Shown: positions 39,974 to 49,257 of the stretch, one piece after another
Numbering within the stretch: the stretch's first letter is position 1
Layout of the letters: every line of letters begins with the position of its first letter
Source: SZUA-22 sp963751695
GTDB taxonomy: Bacteria; Bacteroidota; Ignavibacteria; Ignavibacteriales; Melioribacteraceae
Assembly: GCA_963751695.1 (NCBI GenBank)
Contig: CAVVVP010000004.1
Location: forward strand, 368,702-432,701
Direction: 5' to 3'
Length of the DNA stretch: 64,000 nucleotides
Made by a program: the position numbers and the translations under genes
The notes under the pieces: model-generated
Told to the model about the DNA's origin: nothing
The model's input: only the letters and a program-made list of their open reading frames with translations
Databases searched by the model: none

Positions 39974-42439
39974 CTAATCCTTCCATGGTAGTTTTAGTCC
40001 AATTTTATCAGGACTTTTAGGAATGTAGTATAATTCAAATTCCATAATGCCATCAGCTCCAGGTTTGTCATAAAGATAAACTGTAACAGTATAATCATTT
40101 TCCTTATTCGGCTGTTCGAGAATAAATTGATGCATTGGTCGAGATTCAATATCTCGGGGAATCACAGTAACTTCATCTTCTGGCAACTTATCAAAAAATT
40201 TGATTTTCTGTACGTGCGCTCCATCCCAACGAAGGTTTTTTATTCTATGCTTATCCCCCTTAATAATTAATAAATCTCTACCATCAACCTTGACCTCAAT
40301 GTGCAAGAGTTTTATCGCTTCTTCCTTATATTTTGCGAGAACGGATTTATATAGTTTTTGTTGATTTGTAATTGTGATTTCGAGTTGATCGCGAGTTGGG
40401 GCTACACTTAATTTGTTATTTGCTTGTTCGAGATCTTGGAGTATCTCATTTGTGCTATTAATTAATAGATCTACTCCAAAGAGTTTATAACCAAATCCGG
40501 GCACAGCCATAAAACTCTTCTTTGTTTCCAGTAGCTTATTATAAGAACTCTCCAATTTGGCTTTGGATGTTTCATTTGGATTATCACGATAAGCGAAATA
40601 ATCAAAAGCGGTTTTGACGTATTCATTATTTGTTTGAATAAGCCAGCGGGTCATACTAAGTCTGTTCTCAAGTTCCTGAGCTAATTTCTTGTTATCTATC
40701 TCTGCTTTGGCAGCCTTATATTTATCAACCATTTTTTTTGCTGTTTCCAGACCATGGTCGAGATCGTCAAGAGTTTCGTACAACCAAGGTTTACAACGTA
40801 AGTAGATAGACTCAAGGAACTCCATATGCTCTCTCCCATCATCGATTTGAGGATACCCCATGCCGGGGAAAACATTTACACGCATATGAATGAAACTATT
40901 GAAACGTCCATATGAGATTGGCTCAATATGCAGACCATACTTATAAGCGACCGGAGTCATTAAATATATCTCTGCCATAGACTTTGCAGCATTTTGTCCA
41001 AAATTTATGGCTGCAAAATCTTCTGCAATTTGTGTTATATCTTCATCTGGATTCCATGATAATCTATAGAGCACATATGAGTAAGCACTAGGCGTATCCC
41101 AACCTTTGTTGGATGAATTTACAAGAAATCCAGCACCGCGAACATTACTGTTTTCGGGACTTAAAAACGACTGAAGTCCGCCTTGGAAATATTGCCCCGA
41201 AAATGTTGGAAAAATATTAGAACTCCCGCCTTCATAATAGTTCATAGTTTCAAAGGCGACCAATGTTTGATGAGGTGATTGATTGAATGTTGGATTATAC
41301 GGTTGATGCCACCATCGGTCACCTGCTGTAATTTTAGGAATTAGAAATAGATTATCATCTACTCTTGTATTTTCATTAAATATCTCTCTAAATACTTCAG
41401 CAGAATAATGCTGCTCATGTGCAACTAATCCCCAAGTGAAATGGAAGTAGGTTTTATCAAATTCATCAATCACTACATCTGCAAGTGTGTTTACAAATTT
41501 TTGGAATCTTTTTGTATATGGAAGGTCGCAATCTTCACCTTGATGCATAAGATCAAAGCCCCTATATGAATCCCAAAAGCCCGAGATGTCATCATTGCAA
41601 ACTTCTATTCCATCTAAATTCGGCAATGCTGTAAAAAGCTTGCGATATTTATCTTGGAGTGCATTCCAAAAATTATCATCGCATGGAGAAAGTGTAGCAT
41701 CATTCTCCTTTAGCAGGGAAGGGTGATAGGTAAACTCATTAGCGAAGCAGAAATATTTCATTTTTAAAGAGTGTGCATAATCGATGAGTTCATTTGTTCT
41801 GATTCTATTGCTGGCATTCGTACTACTCTCCGGGTCTGAATTCCACGGGACCAAATCCAATATGGGCGCACCTGAAACCCAATTTATACTCTGACGCAAA
41901 GCTTGCTGCATGGTTTCTTCAGAACCGCCTCCAAATGGACGACGACCCCATGCTAGAGACATTCGTGTTTTAAGCGCAGGAATTCTTATAATATTTATAT
42001 CTGGAATAGATTTGTAAACCCGCATTCGATCCCATAACCAGTAAAGACCATAAACGTTACCAATAACTGTATTCCCAGCTATTATAATCCTTTTATTCTC
42101 CCCTTGATCATAAGTTAGGATTTCATAACCTTGGTCATCATCGATTCCTTTAAGAGATGCTGATGAATTCTTTTGAAGCAGATCAGTAGCCTTGTTGTCA
42201 GATGGATTACCAACCAATATTGCTAATTTTTTAATAGTTGTATTATCATCAACTATTTCAAATTTAACATTTATTTCTTCTGCGTAAGTTGTTAAGTCAT
42301 TTAACGCCACTTTTATCGCTTCTTCTTGCAGAAATTCATCTGGAACAACTATCTGCCAATTTTGGGGTGATTGAGCAAATAATGATCCAAAAAGTAAAAG
42401 CCCTATTATAACTGTATCCCTCATCGATAGTAAGTTCAT
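39974..42439 (-). CDS. exported glycoside hydrolase-like protein (GH20/GH67 N-domain fold)
   Basis: The 821-residue protein has a signal peptide (TVIIGLLLFGSLFAQ). Residues 25-150 form the zincin-like domain found before family 20/67 catalytic barrels (IVVPDEFLQEEAIKVALNDL, LAILVGNPSDNKA, IIIAGNTVIGNVYGLYWLWD). A TIM-barrel-like part follows (YFCFANEFTYHPSLL; GIEVCNDDISGFWDSYRGFD, with an acidic pair that could be catalytic), then a long helical domain and a C-terminal beta domain. It probably cleaves a polysaccharide or glycoprotein outside the cytoplasm. AAGGAA lies 9 bases before the ATG. It is divergent from the PHP gene at 42615. Confidence 0.6.
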   Translation of the reverse strand: MNLLSMRDTVIIGLLLFGSLFAQSPQNWQIVVPDEFLQEEAIKVALNDLTTYAEEINVKFEIVDDNTTIKKLAILVGNPSDNKATDLLQKNSSASLKGIDDDQGYEILTYDQGENKRIIIAGNTVIGNVYGLYWLWDRMRVYKSIPDINIIRIPALKTRMSLAWGRRPFGGGSEETMQQALRQSINWVSGAPILDLVPWNSDPESSTNASNRIRTNELIDYAHSLKMKYFCFANEFTYHPSLLKENDATLSPCDDNFWNALQDKYRKLFTALPNLDGIEVCNDDISGFWDSYRGFDLMHQGEDCDLPYTKRFQKFVNTLADVVIDEFDKTYFHFTWGLVAHEQHYSAEVFREIFNENTRVDDNLFLIPKITAGDRWWHQPYNPTFNQSPHQTLVAFETMNYYEGGSSNIFPTFSGQYFQGGLQSFLSPENSNVRGAGFLVNSSNKGWDTPSAYSYVLYRLSWNPDEDITQIAEDFAAINFGQNAAKSMAEIYLMTPVAYKYGLHIEPISYGRFNSFIHMRVNVFPGMGYPQIDDGREHMEFLESIYLRCKPWLYETLDDLDHGLETAKKMVDKYKAAKAEIDNKKLAQELENRLSMTRWLIQTNNEYVKTAFDYFAYRDNPNETSKAKLESSYNKLLETKKSFMAVPGFGYKLFGVDLLINSTNEILQDLEQANNKLSVAPTRDQLEITITNQQKLYKSVLAKYKEEAIKLLHIEVKVDGRDLLIIKGDKHRIKNLRWDGAHVQKIKFFDKLPEDEVTVIPRDIESRPMHQFILEQPNKENDYTVTVYLYDKPGADGIMEFELYYIPKSPDKIGLKLPWKD

Positions 42440-42614
42440 TTTTACAATTCCTTCAATCCTAATTAACTTTTATGATTTCTAATATAACAAAATAATAAAT
42501 CCAGACCCCAGAAAGAATCTTCGATGAAGATCTACTATCTTTTCAGTAATTTAAAGTAACTGATTCAAATAAACTTGCTTCTTTTTTCAACACCTTATTT
42601 TGGTAGGAATATGC

Positions 42615-43526
42615 ATGAAAGAAAATAAGAATTCAGATAAATCAAAATATACACGACGACAGTTTATTCATCTATCTGCGGCATTTGCTGCAGCACTGAC
42701 GACAAGGGGATTGGCATTCCCATCATTTACCACCATTCAAAATATCCGACAAGACTGGCATATGCACACATATCGAAAAGGTGGGAAGTCAGATGCAATC
42801 ATTGTTGATATTATAAAGGCGAATGAAAACTATGGTTTAGATTTAATGGGCATTTCTGAACATATTGATCGTATTGATGAACGGTCTGAGTTCATGGAAA
42901 TAGTAAAAGCAAACAGAGAAGAAGCTTCTGCTGTCCAGACAACAATGAAGGTGATGGTAGGAACTGAATCAACAATGATCAATCCTAATCTCTGTGCAGT
43001 GAACGAGGAAATTGTCGACCTGCTAGACTATGTAATGGTTTCATGTAATCACTATCATCTAAAACATGTTGAGAATCCAAAATCCGGTACACCACAGGCT
43101 TATGCGGATCATTATTTGGATATGTTGTATGGCGCTGCTGAGTTAGGGTATGTAGATACGATCGGGCATCCATTCTACCATCAAAAACTTGCAAAGAAAC
43201 TAGATAAAGAAAATTTAAATAAAATACTCACTAGCTATAATGAAGAAAAGTTAATCGAAGTATTGAAGAAGGCTGCAGAAGTTAATATGGCTTTTGAGAT
43301 CAATCCAAGACACGCTGATTTAGCGCTGGAATGGTTTCGTGATCTTGTTCAGGAATCTCGATCTCACGGTACTAAGTTTACGCTCGGTACAGATGCCCAT
43401 TCTCTCTCTACTTTGGGTTACCCCGATCGGCCAGGAAGAACTTGCCTTAATGTTTTGAATGATCTCAATATCTCGAACAAAGATATTAAATGGGAACCTA
43501 TAAAAGAATTTAGTGTTACTGATTAA
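42615..43526 (+). CDS. Tat-exported PHP-domain hydrolase
   Basis: The 303-residue protein begins with a twin-arginine signal (YTRRQFIHLSAAFAAAL). The PHP motifs are WHMHTYRKGGKSD, GISEHIDRID, MVGTESTM, VSCNHYHLKH, IGHPFYH, EINPRHADLALEW and GTDAHSLSTLG, giving the usual three-metal phosphoesterase site. Folding in the cytoplasm before export fits a metal-loaded enzyme. AGGA lies about 6 bases before the ATG at 42615. The substrate may be a phosphorylated product linked to the divergent glycosidase-like gene, but that is an inference. Confidence 0.8.
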   Translation: MKENKNSDKSKYTRRQFIHLSAAFAAALTTRGLAFPSFTTIQNIRQDWHMHTYRKGGKSDAIIVDIIKANENYGLDLMGISEHIDRIDERSEFMEIVKANREEASAVQTTMKVMVGTESTMINPNLCAVNEEIVDLLDYVMVSCNHYHLKHVENPKSGTPQAYADHYLDMLYGAAELGYVDTIGHPFYHQKLAKKLDKENLNKILTSYNEEKLIEVLKKAAEVNMAFEINPRHADLALEWFRDLVQESRSHGTKFTLGTDAHSLSTLGYPDRPGRTCLNVLNDLNISNKDIKWEPIKEFSVTD

Positions 43527-43636
43527 GTCTCAATATGTTTAAGCAATAATTGTTGTCTTTGTGGAAGAAGTCAATAATGATGTATATTCAAATTTTATAA
43601 TCAAAGATTTAAACCGATCTAATGAATAGGTAAATT

Positions 43637-44245
43637 ATGAAATGTAGAAGTATTCTTTTCTATGCATTACTTTTAGTTACTCTATCAGCAAGTAGTAATG
43701 ATTTAAGAGCGCAGGATATACTTGAGTTGAGTTATCCTGAAGAGCTTAAAGTTGTAAAGCGTTCAGATTGGGGATCGGTCCCGATCGACACATCTTTTCA
43801 AACTCATAAGATTCAGTTTGTAACAATTCATCATGGAGGAGTTGAATTTTCTGACGATAAAGATCCAGTCAAGACGATTCAGAACTTGCAAGAGTGGAGT
43901 AGATCTGAGAAAAAGTGGATTGATATACCTTACCATTTTATGATTGATTTAGAGGGAAATATTTATGAAGGGCGCCCTATCAATATTCCCGGTGATACAA
44001 ATACTGAATATGATCCGACTGGTCATGCCTTAATTGAACTAATGGGTAATTATGAAATACAAATACCAAACGAAAGTCAATTGTCTTCAATTGTTAATCT
44101 TTCAAAATTTCTAATGACACGTTTTGATGTGCCGCTAGATAAATTCAAATCGCATAAAGATTATTCAAAGATGACTCTTTGCCCGGGTAAAAATCTATAT
44201 AAGTATTTTACTAATGGGTATTTCGAAAAAGCACTCAAGAATTAA
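43637..44245 (+). CDS. N-acetylmuramoyl-L-alanine amidase, PGRP/amidase_2 type
   Basis: The 202-residue exported protein (signal ALLLVTLSASSNDLRAQ) cuts the lactyl-peptide bond of peptidoglycan. Zinc ligands are His in VTIHHGGVEFS, His in FKSHKDYSK and Cys in TLCPGKNLY; IPYHFMIDLEGNIYEGRP is the family core. It starts about 110 bases after the PHP gene with a weak site (AGGTAAATT). The role could be cell-wall turnover or attack on other bacteria. Confidence 0.85.
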   Translation: MKCRSILFYALLLVTLSASSNDLRAQDILELSYPEELKVVKRSDWGSVPIDTSFQTHKIQFVTIHHGGVEFSDDKDPVKTIQNLQEWSRSEKKWIDIPYHFMIDLEGNIYEGRPINIPGDTNTEYDPTGHALIELMGNYEIQIPNESQLSSIVNLSKFLMTRFDVPLDKFKSHKDYSKMTLCPGKNLYKYFTNGYFEKALKN

Positions 44246-44298
44246 GATTTACAATAATTAGGGGACTAAGGTAAACATAGCTGGAATTTACATCCTAG

Positions 44299-44364
44299 CT
44301 ACCAAAACCGATAATTCAAAGAGAAAATGAACTCAGAATTATCAAAGATGTTCTCATTTATTTT
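44299..44364 (-). pseudogene. relic of an outer-membrane barrel C-terminus, copy 1
   Basis: The minus strand reads KINENIFDNSEFIFSLNYRF, then W and stop. The aromatic C-terminal strand is typical of beta-barrel proteins. Two similar relics are at 46656 and 54663. Confidence 0.45.
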
Positions 44365-44369
44365 ATTGA

Positions 44370-44480
44370 TTATTTAATTTGTTGGTAAAATAATCTAAAA
44401 CCAGTTTACTCCTTCTGATCTATTTGCCTTTGATTCCCAGTCAAGCATAGTTTTCGCACAAGTTTTATCAGGCTGAGATT
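44370..44480 (-). pseudogene. relic of a UDP-glucuronate decarboxylase 3' end
   Basis: The minus strand reads QPDKTCAKTMLDWESKANRS then EGV, matching QPDITRAKNILGWEPSVNRS-EGL at the end of the gene at 53609. After a shift, LDYFTNKL follows. The rest of the gene is absent. Confidence 0.6.
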
Positions 44481-44624
44481 TCTATTTACAAGGAGTATTG
44501 AAATTATCTTAGAAGGAGGTTAGAACAACACATAATTTTGCGTAATAATAAGATATGATCTCTTGTTAATGTAGTTTATTATTGGTAGTTTCAAAAAAAA
44601 TCCATTACAAGAATTGAGGTAGAA

Positions 44625-45623
44625 TTGAATAAATATTTAATTCTGGTTATTGTTACAACAAATTTCGTCATAGCTCAACAAAACATAGGAAGCAAAATGA
44701 AAGAAGATAATTTAGTAAGAATTGCGGCTGCACAAATAACTCCATATTTCTTAGATATAGAAAAAACTATAGAAAAGGCATGTAATGCAATAGTGGAGGC
44801 TGGAGAAAAGGGAGCTAAAATAATTGTTTTTCCAGAAGCATTTGTACCGGGATATCCAGACTGGATTTGGTTAATTCCAAATAGTAAAGGAGCAATATTA
44901 AATGAACTTTATACAGAGCTAGTTGAAAATTCGATTTCTGTTCCAGATAAGTATACTGATCAACTCTGTCGTGCAGCAAAAGAAGCAAACATATTTGTTT
45001 CCATCGGTATCAATGAACGTAACTCAGAAGCAAGCAATTCTTCCCTATATAATTCCATACTATCTATCGACTCGAATGGAGAGATCGTTGGAACACATAG
45101 AAAACTTATGCCAACTGGAGGGGAACGCTTAATTTGGGGACAAGGAGATGGGAGTACATTGAATGTGTATGATACTGATTTTGCAAAAGTTGGGGGATTG
45201 ATTTGTTGGGAGAATTATATGCCCCTTGCAAGGCAGGCAATGTATAATGAAGGTGTGCAAATTCTAACTACTCCAACTTGGGATAAGAGTGATAATTGGT
45301 TAGAAAGTATTCGTCACATAGCAAGAGAAGGTGGATTATTTGTGGTGAGTTGCTGCATGCCGATCAAAGTGGAAGATATTCCAGATAAATATGAATTTAA
45401 GGAACTCTATCCAGAAGGAAGGGAATGGATAAATGTTGGTAATAGCTGTATTATAAGTCCCAAGGGAGAAATTCTTGCCGGTCCGGTTAAAGAAAAAGAA
45501 GAAATAATTTATGCTGATATTGATCTTTCTCAAATAACTGAAGCAAAAAGAATGTTTGATGCAGCGGGTCATTATTCTAGGGAAGATGTTTTTGATTTTA
45601 AGGTAAGAAGAGATTCATTATAA
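44625..45623 (+). CDS. nitrilase-type carbon-nitrogen hydrolase
   Basis: The 332-residue enzyme has the Glu-Lys-Cys triad of nitrilases: E71 in IIVFPEAFVPGYPDW, K160 in GTHRKLMPTGGERLIWGQGD and C194 in VGGLICWENYMPLARQAMY. The HRKLMPTxxERLIWGxGDGS form is that of true aliphatic or aromatic nitrilases rather than amidases. It starts with TTG 5 bases after GAGG. The first 18 residues (NKYLILVIVTTNFVIAQQ) look like a short export signal, unusual for this family; an ATG at 44697 with AGGAAG would give the normal cytoplasmic form. Confidence 0.85.
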   Translation: MNKYLILVIVTTNFVIAQQNIGSKMKEDNLVRIAAAQITPYFLDIEKTIEKACNAIVEAGEKGAKIIVFPEAFVPGYPDWIWLIPNSKGAILNELYTELVENSISVPDKYTDQLCRAAKEANIFVSIGINERNSEASNSSLYNSILSIDSNGEIVGTHRKLMPTGGERLIWGQGDGSTLNVYDTDFAKVGGLICWENYMPLARQAMYNEGVQILTTPTWDKSDNWLESIRHIAREGGLFVVSCCMPIKVEDIPDKYEFKELYPEGREWINVGNSCIISPKGEILAGPVKEKEEIIYADIDLSQITEAKRMFDAAGHYSREDVFDFKVRRDSL

Positions 45624-46108
45624 CATAACAAAGAAGTGTGTGCCAATAACAGTTAGATAAAAATTCAATGTGTCTAAAAGTTGAACCGATCTTTAAGAGA
45701 ATAGAGCATTCACGCTATTAGCAATCAAATGCTGAGTTATCAAACCCTAGGTAACAAAAAAGGTTACTCTTAGCTTAAAATCTAATATTTCTCCCAGAAT
45801 ATTCCAATTTAGGGATTTTAGTGTCATTTATTCGATGAATAATAGGACTAATCCTCCTAAGTAAATATTTTTAATATCTGTTAAATGTTTTAACCAATAT
45901 TGGAATCTATTCTTCTTCAACTACTCATATTAAACCAATTCTAACTCATTATTAAATAATAAGTTAGCAGTGAATTAGCAAAAAATCTTCAGATGTGGCA
46001 TAGTCGTTGCACTTAATTTATTCCAGCCAACTAATTATAATTTTTAGAAACTAGGATCTTTAACAAAGACCCTATATTTTAGTTGGTTTAGATTGAGGGA
46101 GGTAGATA
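45624..46108. other. gene-free stretch
   Basis: No convincing reading frame, RNA gene or repeat is seen. AGGATC-TTTAACAAA-GACCCT (about 46052-46072) is a weak hairpin just upstream of the lipoprotein gene. Confidence 0.4.
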
Positions 46109-46468
46109 ATGAAAATATTAAATTCAATAATCGCATTAATATTTGTTTTCTTTTTGGGATGTGATGATTCATTAAATGGACCAGTGGGTTCAAATTTGAA
46201 TTATGAGCCTAAAGTTGTTTCTGTTGGAGAAACTGCCGATTTTGGTACAATTGAAAACGATGTTGTGAAAATTAGAATTTCAGGAGTTGTTGGAAGTGAA
46301 TATCAATTAGAGCATTCTAATAAGATATGCGGTTATTGTCCATTATCAGCTGACAATGAAAACCTAAGACTTGTTATGTGTAATGGGAAATATGAAGTTA
46401 CATTTAAGGCTAATAGTTTAACAAGGGACAAACTATCGTTACAGTTGCAGTATTATAAAAACTTATAG
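46109..46468 (+). CDS. small lipoprotein with cysteine cluster
   Basis: The 119-residue protein has a lipobox (ALIFVFFLGCDDS, Cys at about 18). The mature part has NDVVKIRISGVVGSEYQLEH and a short C-x-x-C cluster (NKICGYCPLSA) with one more Cys (RLVMCNGKYEVTF). It could bind metal or form disulfides. GGGAGG lies 6 bases before the ATG. A 47-residue membrane protein follows after 13 bases. Confidence 0.6.
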   Translation: MKILNSIIALIFVFFLGCDDSLNGPVGSNLNYEPKVVSVGETADFGTIENDVVKIRISGVVGSEYQLEHSNKICGYCPLSADNENLRLVMCNGKYEVTFKANSLTRDKLSLQLQYYKNL

Positions 46469-46481
46469 AAAGAGGACCAAA

Positions 46482-46625
46482 ATGAAAAATAAAGGAGGAC
46501 TGATTGTCAGGACTTTTTGTGCTCTTTCTGAAAAGATATCTTTTGGGGAATTACTGTTTTTAATAGCATTACTCATTTTCGGTTATTTTGGGTTTATTGT
46601 GCTTATTAATATATTCTTTGGATAG
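46482..46625 (+). CDS. 47-aa single-span membrane protein
   Basis: A short frame MKNKGGLIVRTFCALSEKIS continues to FGELLFLIALLIFGYFGFIV and LINIFFG. GAGG lies 7 bases before the ATG and the gene follows the lipoprotein by 13 bases, so translation is likely. No family is recognised. Confidence 0.5.
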   Translation: MKNKGGLIVRTFCALSEKISFGELLFLIALLIFGYFGFIVLINIFFG

Positions 46626-46655
46626 ATAGCAAAGAGATAAAAACATAGTACAATA

Positions 46656-46745
46656 TTAAAAAGCATATTTTAGAGAGAACACAAACTCACCATTTTCGTT
46701 TTCAAAAATTACATCCCCATTTTGCTTTTCTAATGAATTGAGTGA
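46656..46745 (-). pseudogene. relic of an outer-membrane barrel C-terminus, copy 2
   Basis: The minus strand reads LNSLEKQNGDVIFENENGEF then VFSLKYAF and stop. It shares EN-x-x-x-EFVFSL with the relics at 44299 and 54663. Confidence 0.45.
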
Positions 46746-46904
46746 TCAAAACATTTCATTTGTAAAAACCTTGTGAATGAACTCATCTAAAACAACTATC
46801 CTAACTTTTTAAAATATAATTATAGTTGAGAATTTGTGCCTAGGAAATGGAATAAAATATTATAAATGATTATATTGGACAATTGATCTAATTTAGGGCG
46901 ACAA

Positions 46905-47621
46905 ATGATTAAAAAATTATCCATAATAATTCCAGCTTATAACGAAGAAAAGACGATCCACTTAATTCTAGACAAAGTTAAAGCTGTTACATTGATTGAT
47001 AATATTGAAAAGGAGATAATTATTGTCAATGATTGTTCTTCTGATGATACTGAAAAAGCAATTAAGGATTATATTTTTAACAATCCAGAGTACAATATCA
47101 AATACTTAGCCCATGAAAAAAACAAAGGGAAAGGTGCCGCATTACATACAGGAATAAAAGAGGCGAGTGGGGAATACCTTGTAATTCAGGATGCAGATCT
47201 AGAATATGATCCGGAGGAGTTTAATTATTTATTAAAGCCGATTCTGGATGGATTTGCAGATGTTGTCTACGGTTCACGTTTCATGGGAGGAAATGCACAT
47301 AGAATTTTATTCTTCTGGCATAGTATCGGAAATAAAATTCTAACATTTTTCTCAAACATGTTTACAAACTTGAATTTGACTGATATGGAAACATGTTATA
47401 AAATGATGAAAACCTCAGTAATAAAATCAATCGAGTTGAAAGAACAACGGTTTGGATTTGAACCTGAGGTTACAACAAAACTAAGTAGATTAAAGAATAT
47501 AAGAATATATGAAGTTGGAATCTCTTACTACGGGAGAACTTATGAAGAAGGGAAAAAAATCAATTGGAAAGATGGAGTAAGGGCATTCTATGTTATCTTT
47601 AAATACAGATTTATTAAATAG
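46905..47621 (+). CDS. family 2 glycosyltransferase, dolichol-phosphate mannose synthase-like
   Basis: The 238-residue enzyme has SIIIPAYNEEKTIHLILDKV, IIIVNDCSSDDTEKA, KNKGKGAALHTGIKEASGEY, IQDADLEYDPEEF (the DxD-type metal site), YGSRFMGGNAHR and LTDMETCYKMM. It lacks the C-terminal membrane segments of some relatives. It charges polyprenyl phosphate with a hexose for use outside the membrane. The gene overlaps the GtrA gene by 32 bases, so the two and the GT39-like gene form one operon. Confidence 0.88.
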   Translation: MIKKLSIIIPAYNEEKTIHLILDKVKAVTLIDNIEKEIIIVNDCSSDDTEKAIKDYIFNNPEYNIKYLAHEKNKGKGAALHTGIKEASGEYLVIQDADLEYDPEEFNYLLKPILDGFADVVYGSRFMGGNAHRILFFWHSIGNKILTFFSNMFTNLNLTDMETCYKMMKTSVIKSIELKEQRFGFEPEVTTKLSRLKNIRIYEVGISYYGRTYEEGKKINWKDGVRAFYVIFKYRFIK

Positions 47622-48006
47622 AATTCCGGATATAATAAAATACCTATTTGTTGGTGCTATTGCTGCCCTTTCTGATCTAATAATTTTTTACATCTTTGCC
47701 AAATTGTTAGACTTTAACTACGTGCTTGTCACAGTAGTTGGGTTTATAGTAGCTACATTTGTGAATTATATTTTAAGTATAAAATTCGTATTCAATTCTG
47801 GTGCGAGATTCGTTCCAACAACTGAAATACTCATGATCTATGCCATTTCTTCCATAGGTTTACTGGTACATATATCTGTATTGTTTCTAGCAATTGATAT
47901 TTGGGAACTTGAAAAAATGCTTTCAAAAATATTGGCTATAATCAGTGGATTCATGTTCAATTTTTTACTGAGGAAATATTATGTTTTTCGTAAAAAAGAA
48001 GTATGA
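47590..48006 (+). CDS. GtrA-family membrane protein
   Basis: The 138-residue protein has four membrane helices with the GtrA start IIKYLFVGAIAALSDLIIFY, the FVNYILSIKFVFN motif and the end FMFNFLLRKYYVFRKK. GtrA proteins are thought to flip the lipid-linked sugar made by an adjacent DPM1-like enzyme. It overlaps both neighbours. Confidence 0.85.
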   Translation: MLSLNTDLLNRIPDIIKYLFVGAIAALSDLIIFYIFAKLLDFNYVLVTVVGFIVATFVNYILSIKFVFNSGARFVPTTEILMIYAISSIGLLVHISVLFLAIDIWELEKMLSKILAIISGFMFNFLLRKYYVFRKKEV

Positions 48007-49243
48007 TAAGTTAGTTAGTGCTGGAAACATCTGGGTTCTGATGCTGCCCTTTCTTATTCTGTATTTAATCATTAGCATCATCACAGCAAGAAGTGATATT
48101 TATGGAGATGAGATTAGATACCTCACCTTTGCAAAAAATCTTTTAGGAGGGTTTTTCTCTCCACCTCCTCCGAATATTGATTTGTGGTCCGGGCCAGGTT
48201 ACCCGATGTTTATTGCAATTCCTTTGCTTTCACAACTCCCTATAGTTTTTTTAAGGTTATTAAACGCAGTGCTCTTATACTTAGCATTGATCAATACGTT
48301 TCAAACATTAAAGGAATATACTTCTCATAAAAACTCACTCATTAGTACAATTATGTTAGGGTTGTATTTCCCAATTTTTGAATTACTTTCTTCCATTTAT
48401 ACAGAGATATTAACATGGTTTTTAATCAGCTTAATATGCTTGCTTTTTACCCGCACATTGAAAAATAGAATTTTTTCTTGGAAATATATATTAGTTACAG
48501 CCATTGCAATTAGCTACTTGGCATTGACGAAAGTAATTTTTGGATATGTAATTTTAATGATGATTGCAATCTCGTCTCTATTACTGCTAAATTCAAGCTT
48601 TCGAGATACTGCTAAAAAATCACTGTTGATTTTCACATTTGCACTTGCATTCTGCTTGCCATATTTAGCGTATACTTATTCCTTGACTGGGAAAATATTT
48701 TATTGGGCAAACTCTGGTGGTATGTCACTATACACAATGAGTACACCTTATCCAGGTGAGTTTGGCGATTGGACAAATAGTAAAAAACTTGCAAAGAATC
48801 CCAACCATGCTGAATTCATGGAAACTACGATTACATTGCCTCCTCTAGAAAGAGATGAAGCATTTAGAAAACAAGCAATAGAAAATATCAAAGCTCATCC
48901 CAAAAAATATGCAATGAACTTGCTGGCAAATGTTGGCCGGTTACTTTTTTCGTATCCCTATTCAGATGGAAAGCAAACAATAGGGACATATTTTACAATC
49001 ATTCCCAACATGTTTGTAGTTGTAATCATTTTTCTATCACTAGGAATTGGTTTAAGGAGGCATAAAGAATTTCCCATCGAACTGGTTTTACTTTTGGCCT
49101 TTATTCTGATATACTTGGGGGGCAGTAGTCTCGTTAGTGCATATAGAAGAATGTTCTATATAACCATGCCCTTTTGGACGGTTTTTATCTCGTATGTTTT
49201 TACTAATATAATTTCGATAAAATATCGTTCCTCAAAAATATAA
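47981..49243 (+). CDS. GT39/ArnT-like membrane glycosyltransferase
   Basis: The 420-residue protein has about ten membrane segments. The first loop carries ARSDIYGDEIRYLTFAKNLL (the D-E acidic pair typical of PMT/ArnT-type enzymes, with GDE) and IDLWSGPGYPMFIAIPLL. It would take the hexose from polyprenyl phosphate and attach it to an exported acceptor, completing the pathway of the two overlapping upstream genes. The acceptor is unknown. Confidence 0.8.
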   Translation: MFFVKKKYDKLVSAGNIWVLMLPFLILYLIISIITARSDIYGDEIRYLTFAKNLLGGFFSPPPPNIDLWSGPGYPMFIAIPLLSQLPIVFLRLLNAVLLYLALINTFQTLKEYTSHKNSLISTIMLGLYFPIFELLSSIYTEILTWFLISLICLLFTRTLKNRIFSWKYILVTAIAISYLALTKVIFGYVILMMIAISSLLLLNSSFRDTAKKSLLIFTFALAFCLPYLAYTYSLTGKIFYWANSGGMSLYTMSTPYPGEFGDWTNSKKLAKNPNHAEFMETTITLPPLERDEAFRKQAIENIKAHPKKYAMNLLANVGRLLFSYPYSDGKQTIGTYFTIIPNMFVVVIIFLSLGIGLRRHKEFPIELVLLLAFILIYLGGSSLVSAYRRMFYITMPFWTVFISYVFTNIISIKYRSSKI

Positions 49244-49257
49244 TTCACAGAATTATT

